Assembly: GCA_004555535.1 (NCBI GenBank)
Contig: SFHU01000004.1
Span: forward strand, 1-50,122
Length of the DNA: 50,122 bases
Source of the DNA: Clostridiales bacterium
GTDB lineage: Bacteria; Bacillota; Clostridia; Christensenellales; Aristaeellaceae
Reading direction: 5' to 3'
Positions 45,697-50,122 of the stretch are shown in pieces. The notes beneath the pieces were generated by a model that saw only the letters and a program-made list of their open reading frames with translations, was not told the origin of the DNA and searched no databases. Within the stretch, counting starts at the first letter, position 1, and the number at the start of each line of letters is the position of its first letter. The translations under genes and the position numbers were made by a program.

Positions 45697-46788
45697 TTGG
45701 CGATTTACCACATGGAATCAAAGATCGTCAGCCGGGGAACGGGACGCTCCGTTGTGGCGGCGTCCGCCTACATGAGCTGCAGCCGATTGTACAACGACTA
45801 CGACGGTATACAGCACGATTACACGAGAAAGCATGGAGTTGTCTGGCAACAGGTCTTTCTCCCACCCCAAGCCCCACGGGAATGGCTTGACAGGGAGCAG
45901 CTATGGAACGCTGTTGAGGCGGCAGAGAAGGCGAAGGACAGCAGGCTTGCGCGGGAGATCATCGTTGCGCTACCCGTTGAGCTGGATCACGATGAACAGA
46001 TTGCGCTCACGGGCGCATACATCTCGCAGCAGTTTGTTGCAGACGGCATGTGTGCAGCCGTTGCTATCCACGATACAGACGGGCATAATCCGCACGCGCA
46101 CATCCTTCTGACGATGCGCCCGCTGAATGAGGATGGCACCTGGCAATACAAGTCCGAGAAGGAATACCTGTGCATGAAGGACGGCGAGGAGCGAGGCTTT
46201 ACCGCCGCTGAGTATAAGAGCGCTCAGTCTGATGGTTGGGAAAAGCAGTACCTCTATCGCGTCGGGCGAAAGAAGGTATACATGACGCAGACTGCCGCGG
46301 TTGAGCATGGCTATGCCCGAGTGGACAAGCATCCCAAGAGCTCCCGATACGGCAGGCAGAATCCGATCACAGCGAGATGGAACAGCGAAGATCAACTCAT
46401 TGCATGGAGAGAAGCATGGGCGGACATGGTGAATCGGGCGATTGAACAAGCCGGGCTTGAGGAACGCATCGACCACCGAAGCTACGCGGCGCGCGGCATC
46501 GACGAACAGCCAACAATTCACGAGGGCGTGGAAGCCGTGCAGATCGAAGAAAAGGGCTTTGTCTCCGAGCGTCGTGCGCTGAACCGTCAGATTCGCGCCG
46601 ACAATGCCCTGCTGCGCGAATTGAAAGAGCAGATCAAGCAGCTCAGTAAAGCCGTGCAGATGGACATTCACCATCTTGCCGATGCGCTGGAAAAGTTGCG
46701 CGCAGACATGGTGATCTTCTGCTATCAGCTTTCTCACATCCGGGAAGGTCGAGAAAAGGGATTGAGCGATCTCAGGCTGCTGCGGTAG
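45697..46788 (+). CDS. mobA: MobA/MobL-family relaxase, truncated by in-frame amber codon
   Basis: The relaxase nicks oriT and pilots the strand during mobilization. The likely start is a TTG (45697, LAIYHMESKIVSRGTGRS) after GGAGGTGA, matching the usual MAIYH opening. Motifs: the N-terminal RSVVAASAYMSCSRLYND block with the catalytic Tyr region, EIIVALPVELDHDEQ, and the three-His metal site HDTDGHNPHAHILLT. A TAG at 46786-46788 ends it at 363 residues, but the same frame stays coding for another 105 codons. The nicking domain is complete, so partial function is possible. Confidence 0.88.
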   Translation: MAIYHMESKIVSRGTGRSVVAASAYMSCSRLYNDYDGIQHDYTRKHGVVWQQVFLPPQAPREWLDREQLWNAVEAAEKAKDSRLAREIIVALPVELDHDEQIALTGAYISQQFVADGMCAAVAIHDTDGHNPHAHILLTMRPLNEDGTWQYKSEKEYLCMKDGEERGFTAAEYKSAQSDGWEKQYLYRVGRKKVYMTQTAAVEHGYARVDKHPKSSRYGRQNPITARWNSEDQLIAWREAWADMVNRAIEQAGLEERIDHRSYAARGIDEQPTIHEGVEAVQIEEKGFVSERRALNRQIRADNALLRELKEQIKQLSKAVQMDIHHLADALEKLRADMVIFCYQLSHIREGREKGLSDLRLLR

Positions 46789-47106
46789 TTCAGCGATGAA
46801 TATGGAAAGGTTGACCGTAGGCTCCGAGAAACTCGCAAGGCCCGAAAGGCTTTGATTGCTGAAAAGCGGGAGCTGCTTCCGCTTCATGTGTTCAAGCATA
46901 AGGAGCTTGCTGCCCAGATTGCGGAAAAGACGGAGGACATCGAAGAACTGAAAACCAGAAGGGATTCGATTCTCAAGCGCGCAGGATGCAAGGAGGACGC
47001 GGGCGGAAATGAGTTGCAGCAGAGAATGGCGATAATTGAAGGAATGCTGCAAAAGCTCGATGAGCAGGAGCGCAGGTTCTCTGCGCTGTCCGATCAGACA
47101 AGGTGA
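46789..47106 (+). pseudogene. mobA tail after the amber codon
   Basis: Directly after the TAG the same frame continues FSDEYGKVDRRLRETRKARK and LPLHVFKHKELAAQIAEKTE, a charged coiled coil typical of MobA C-termini, to a TGA at 47104-47106. A single C-to-T change (CAG to TAG) would explain the interruption. Similarity ends near SALSDQTR, where ABC transporter sequence begins. Confidence 0.75.
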
Positions 47107-47597
47107 TCATTGACGGGAAGGACATTTTCTCGATGAACGATCAGAAGCTGACCGTGTTCCGGCGCAGGAACATCGGCTTCATCTTTCAGGCGTTCAACCT
47201 TGTGCCGGAGCTGACGGTCGAACAGAACATCATCTTTCCGCTGCTGCTGGACTATCAAAGACCGGACAAGGCGTATCTGGAGGAGCTGCTCACGGTGCTG
47301 AATCTGCAGGGACGCCGCAATCACCTGCCCAGTCAGCTCTCTGGCGGCCAGCAGCAGCGCGTGGCGATTGGCCGGGCGCTGATGACCCGCCCATCGCTCA
47401 TTCTGGCTGATGAGCCGACCGGCAATCTGGACAGCCAGAACAGCAGCGAGGTCATCGCGCTGCTCAGGGAGGCGTCGAAAAAATACGAGCAGACGATCAT
47501 CATGATCACCCACAACCGCAGCATTGCGCAGACGGCTGACCGGGTCTTGCAGGTATCGGACGGTGTGCTGACCGATTTCGGGAGGTGCCGGGAATGA
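47103..47597 (+). pseudogene. ABC transporter ATPase, N-terminally truncated
   Basis: The frame opens in the middle of a MacB/LolD-type ATPase at VIIDGKDIFSMNDQKL and has the Q-loop IGFIFQAFNLVPELT, the ABC signature LSGGQQQRVAIGRAL, Walker B LILADEPTGNLDS and the H-loop MITHN. The first ~60 residues with the Walker A lysine are missing, replaced by the mobA tail. Without Walker A it cannot hydrolyse ATP. A GTG at 47103 could serve as start but has no ribosome site. It overlaps the permease gene by four bases. Confidence 0.9.
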
Positions 47598-49915
47598 AGA
47601 GCTATCTCAGCCTGATTCCTATTTCCGCCAGGGTGCGCAGGCGGCAGAACCGGATGACGATCATCTGCATTGTGATTGCGGTGTTTCTGGTGACGGCTAT
47701 ATTCAGCGTGGCAGACATGATGCTCAGAACCCAGAGCGACCGTATGACAGCAAAAAACGGAAGCTGGCATGTCAAGCTGCAAGGTGTTTCACAGGCGGAC
47801 GCAGACGAGCTTGCCGGGCAGGAGGATGTGCTTTTGGCAGGGATGGCATCCGTATTCAATCCGGATGGCGAATTGCCCTGGCACATCAACGGAAAACGGG
47901 TGGTCCTGTACGGTATTGACGAGGCCTATCTGTCACTCAATTCAGAGGGCGTTGTGGAAGGCAGTTTTCCGCAGTTGGAGAGTGAAATCCTGATCAGCAA
48001 CAATGCGGCATTTGTTCTGCAGGTACAGGTCGGTGACATTGTTACGCTGCAAACACCAGCAGGTGATCGGTGCTTTACGGTATCAGGCCTTGGCGGCGTG
48101 GACGAAAGCTATTATGAAGGACAGTATTTCCTGATGGACGCATGCCTGCCGAGGAAGGTGTTTGCTGATCTGATGGATCAAAACGGCGTGGAGAATGTGC
48201 AGGATGCCTGCTTTGTTGAGTTTGTCACCGCCTCCAGGGCGGCAAAGGCCATCCCGGGGCTGGAGGATCAATACGGAGAAGAAGCTGTATCGGAGAATCT
48301 CGCTGTGATGGGTGTCGCTGGACAAAGTGACAGCGAGGCGATGAAAAATGTCTATGGCATGGCAGCCATGCTGTTCATACTGGTCCTTCTGGCGGGTATT
48401 CTGATGATCTCCGGTAGTATAAACAGCAATGTTGCGCAGAGAACACAGTTCTTTGGCATGATGCGTTGTCTGGGCATGAGCAAGCGACAGGTCATTCGCC
48501 TTGTCCGTCTGGAGGCGCTGAACTGGTGCAGGACAGCCGTACCGATCGGCACGCTGCTCGGTATCCTGATGAGCTGGGGAATTTGTGCAGCGCTGCATTT
48601 TGGTATTGGCGGGGAGTTCTCCACAACACCGGTCTTTCAGCTCAGTTTAGTCGGCATAGGCAGCGGTGCGGCGGTTGGCATCGTCACCGTTCTGCTCGCA
48701 GCACAGTCACCTGCCCGGCGGGCGGCGCGCGTATCGCCGATGGCGGCGGTTTCCGGCAACGGAGATCATCGTACCTCTGCGTATCGCCCGGCAGAGAATA
48801 GGCTGGGCAGAATTGAAATCTCTCTGGGTGTGCATCACGCCGTAGCCAGCAGGAAGAATTGGCTGCTGATGACGTTGTCGTTTGCGCTGAGCATCATCCT
48901 CGCGCTGTGCTTCTCCGTTCTGCTGGAGTTTGCCGGCCTGCTGCTCCCCAGCCTTTGCCCGTGGCAGCCGGATATCCTTCTGAATGGATACGGCAATGCG
49001 CAGGTGCTGCCTCGAAGTACGGCAGAGCAGCTGCGCGCCATTCCGGGTGTTCGGGCGGTCTGGGGTGCAACTGGGCTGACAGATATTCCGGCTGAAAGCA
49101 GCCGGGAGAGCATCAGCCGCGTAACCCTGTGCTCCTACGATTCCTTCATGATGGAAAGCAGCAAAGGCATGATTGTGGAGGGAAAAATGGCGATGCCGGA
49201 TTCCTGCGAGGCGATGACGATTTACAACAGGAACAATCCTTTGAAGGTCGGAGACACAATCCGCATCCGCGATACAGAGCTGACGATTGCCTGCGCTTTT
49301 TCGGAAGGCGCATTTCCGGATGATGTGGTTGTCATTTGCCCACAGGTACTCTTTGACCGTCTGGTTGGAGCGCAGAATTACAATATGATCGGCGTTTTGC
49401 TGAATGATTCAGCAGACAAGGAGACGTTGGCACAAATCGTCAGCATGGCAACCGACGATATCATCATATCGGATGAGAGAGAAAGCAACCGACAGAACGC
49501 AGCCACCTATCTGGCGTCCCGAATTGTTGTGTATGGCTTTCTGGCGATCATTGGGCTGATATCGCTGTTCAACATCGTCAACAGCATCTCGATGAGCGTT
49601 TCATCCAGAACAAGACAGTATGGCGCAATGCGCGCTATCGGCATGGATCATCGGCAGCTTCTTCATATGATTATGGCTGAGGCGGCTACCTATGCGGTAT
49701 CCGGACTTGCTGTCGGCGGCGTTGCGGGGCTATGGCTGAGCCGAATGCTCTATTTCCGCCTCATCACGAGGTATTTTGGCTTGATATGGCGTTTCCCCTT
49801 CGGCATGATGACGGTACTGGCGATCGCTGTGCTTTTTTCTTCTGCGGCAGCCGTGTATGCACCGGCAGCAAGAATGCGCAGCATGGCAATCACCGAAACA
49901 ATCAATGAATTGTAA
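47594..49915 (+). CDS. FtsX-type ABC transporter permease
   Basis: A 773-residue permease with ATG overlapping the ATPase stop (ATGA) and GGAGGTG ahead of it. Membrane segments: one near residues 24-45, three between about 250 and 370, one near 425-450, and three at the end (about 645-765). Two FtsX domains are visible, the first with GMMRCLGMSKRQVIRLVRLEA and the second with GAMRAIGMDHRQLLHMIMAEA. A ~200-residue extracellular domain follows helix 1 and a second lies between the domains. This is the layout of MacB-like or BceB-like exporters for peptides or lipids. The gene itself looks intact, though its ATPase is broken. Confidence 0.9.
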   Translation: MKSYLSLIPISARVRRRQNRMTIICIVIAVFLVTAIFSVADMMLRTQSDRMTAKNGSWHVKLQGVSQADADELAGQEDVLLAGMASVFNPDGELPWHINGKRVVLYGIDEAYLSLNSEGVVEGSFPQLESEILISNNAAFVLQVQVGDIVTLQTPAGDRCFTVSGLGGVDESYYEGQYFLMDACLPRKVFADLMDQNGVENVQDACFVEFVTASRAAKAIPGLEDQYGEEAVSENLAVMGVAGQSDSEAMKNVYGMAAMLFILVLLAGILMISGSINSNVAQRTQFFGMMRCLGMSKRQVIRLVRLEALNWCRTAVPIGTLLGILMSWGICAALHFGIGGEFSTTPVFQLSLVGIGSGAAVGIVTVLLAAQSPARRAARVSPMAAVSGNGDHRTSAYRPAENRLGRIEISLGVHHAVASRKNWLLMTLSFALSIILALCFSVLLEFAGLLLPSLCPWQPDILLNGYGNAQVLPRSTAEQLRAIPGVRAVWGATGLTDIPAESSRESISRVTLCSYDSFMMESSKGMIVEGKMAMPDSCEAMTIYNRNNPLKVGDTIRIRDTELTIACAFSEGAFPDDVVVICPQVLFDRLVGAQNYNMIGVLLNDSADKETLAQIVSMATDDIIISDERESNRQNAATYLASRIVVYGFLAIIGLISLFNIVNSISMSVSSRTRQYGAMRAIGMDHRQLLHMIMAEAATYAVSGLAVGGVAGLWLSRMLYFRLITRYFGLIWRFPFGMMTVLAIAVLFSSAAAVYAPAARMRSMAITETINEL

Positions 49916-49942
49916 GTCCACTTTTTCCGAAAGACGGCAAAA

Positions 49943-50010
49943 GGCCGCCAAAGAGCAGATCATTGATCACGAATTGATGCAGCGGCGGCCCTGTTTTTTT
50001 CAGGGCCGCC
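49943..50010 (+). terminator. Terminator / possible attenuator after the permease gene
   Basis: GGCCGCC (49943-49949) pairs with GGCGGCC (49984-49990), which is followed by CTG and seven T: a terminator. The same GGCGGCCCTG (49984-49993) can instead pair with CAGGGCCGCC (50001-50010), with the T run as loop. The two folds exclude each other. Confidence 0.6.
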
Positions 50011-50014
50011 GGCT

Positions 50015-50119
50015 TTTATCCTGGAGCAGCAAACCGGCATCGACTTCCACCTGCCGATGTTTTATGATATGAGCGTTTTTTGGGGCCAACTGATTCTGGC
50101 ACTCTGTTACGGGTCATGA
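50015..50119 (+). other. Possible coding remnant at the window end
   Basis: One frame reads FILEQQTGIDFHLPMFYDMS and then VFWGQLILALCYGS to a TGA that overlaps an ATG (ATGA, 50116-50119) with AAGA following, as at an operon gene boundary. It looks protein-like but has no start, and directly follows a terminator. Unidentified. Confidence 0.25.
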
Positions 50120-50122
50120 AGA

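Overview
The window looks like a contig from a high-GC member of the Bacillota (class Clostridia; a Christensenellales-like gut lineage is plausible but unproven). Evidence: a CggR-type glycolytic regulator in front of pgk-tpiA-gpmI, pta-ackA, a type III glutamine synthetase, a DUF1461/TIGR01906 membrane protein, an FHA-RodA-PBP cluster, a CotH-kinase protein, and a Clostridia-type mobilization module. From about 0.35 to 40.8 kb the DNA is very GC-rich and chromosomal in character. The first ~340 bases and the last ~9 kb are visibly lower in GC and differ in codon use.

Layout. (1) 1-345: 3' end of mnmA that collides, through a ~17-base shared stretch, with a tsaD lacking its C-terminus; this is a chimeric or recombinant junction. 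(2) 0.3-6.1 kb, minus strand: tsaD, a DUF1461 protein, prfB (programmed +1 frameshift with TAA instead of TGA) and secA. (3) 6.3-13.6 kb, minus: a tight operon of glutamine synthetase III, a GT-C-like membrane protein, glmS and a paralogous membrane protein. (4) 14-16.2 kb: murA and a SIMPL-domain secreted protein. (5) 16.6-21.6 kb, minus: cggR-pgk-tpiA-gpmI without gap or eno. (6) 21.8-24.9 kb: a cysteine hydrolase, an MFS transporter, and rpmF with its DUF177 partner. (7) 25.2-29.6 kb: pta-ackA, divergent from tmcAL and a small membrane protein. (8) 29.5-37.7 kb, minus: two tandem GT-C-like proteins, then an FHA-RodA-class B PBP-solute-binding protein cluster. (9) 37.9-40.8 kb: a secreted lamin-tail/CotH protein and an unknown protein. 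(10) 41.4-50.1 kb, accessory: a frameshifted leucine-rich-repeat gene, a 122-base direct repeat, a headless serine recombinase, an HTH-ParM-ParR module, an oriT and MobA relaxase with an in-frame amber codon, and a headless ABC ATPase with an intact FtsX-type permease.

How the genes work together. The chromosomal part holds housekeeping blocks: lower glycolysis under a sugar-phosphate sensor, acetate and ATP formation, amino-sugar supply for the wall (glutamine synthetase feeding GlmS, then MurA), wall elongation (RodA with a cognate transpeptidase and an FHA partner) and protein export. Between them lie hairpin-rich intergenic repeats. The most interesting is a ~130-base element present twice in opposite orientation (15.32-15.45 and 19.01-19.14 kb). 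Its two copies differ by compensatory base changes in several stems and have swapped one hairpin for another, the signature of selection on a folded structure. The accessory end is a mosaic of broken mobile-element parts with abrupt gene truncations at ~43.16 and ~47.10 kb.
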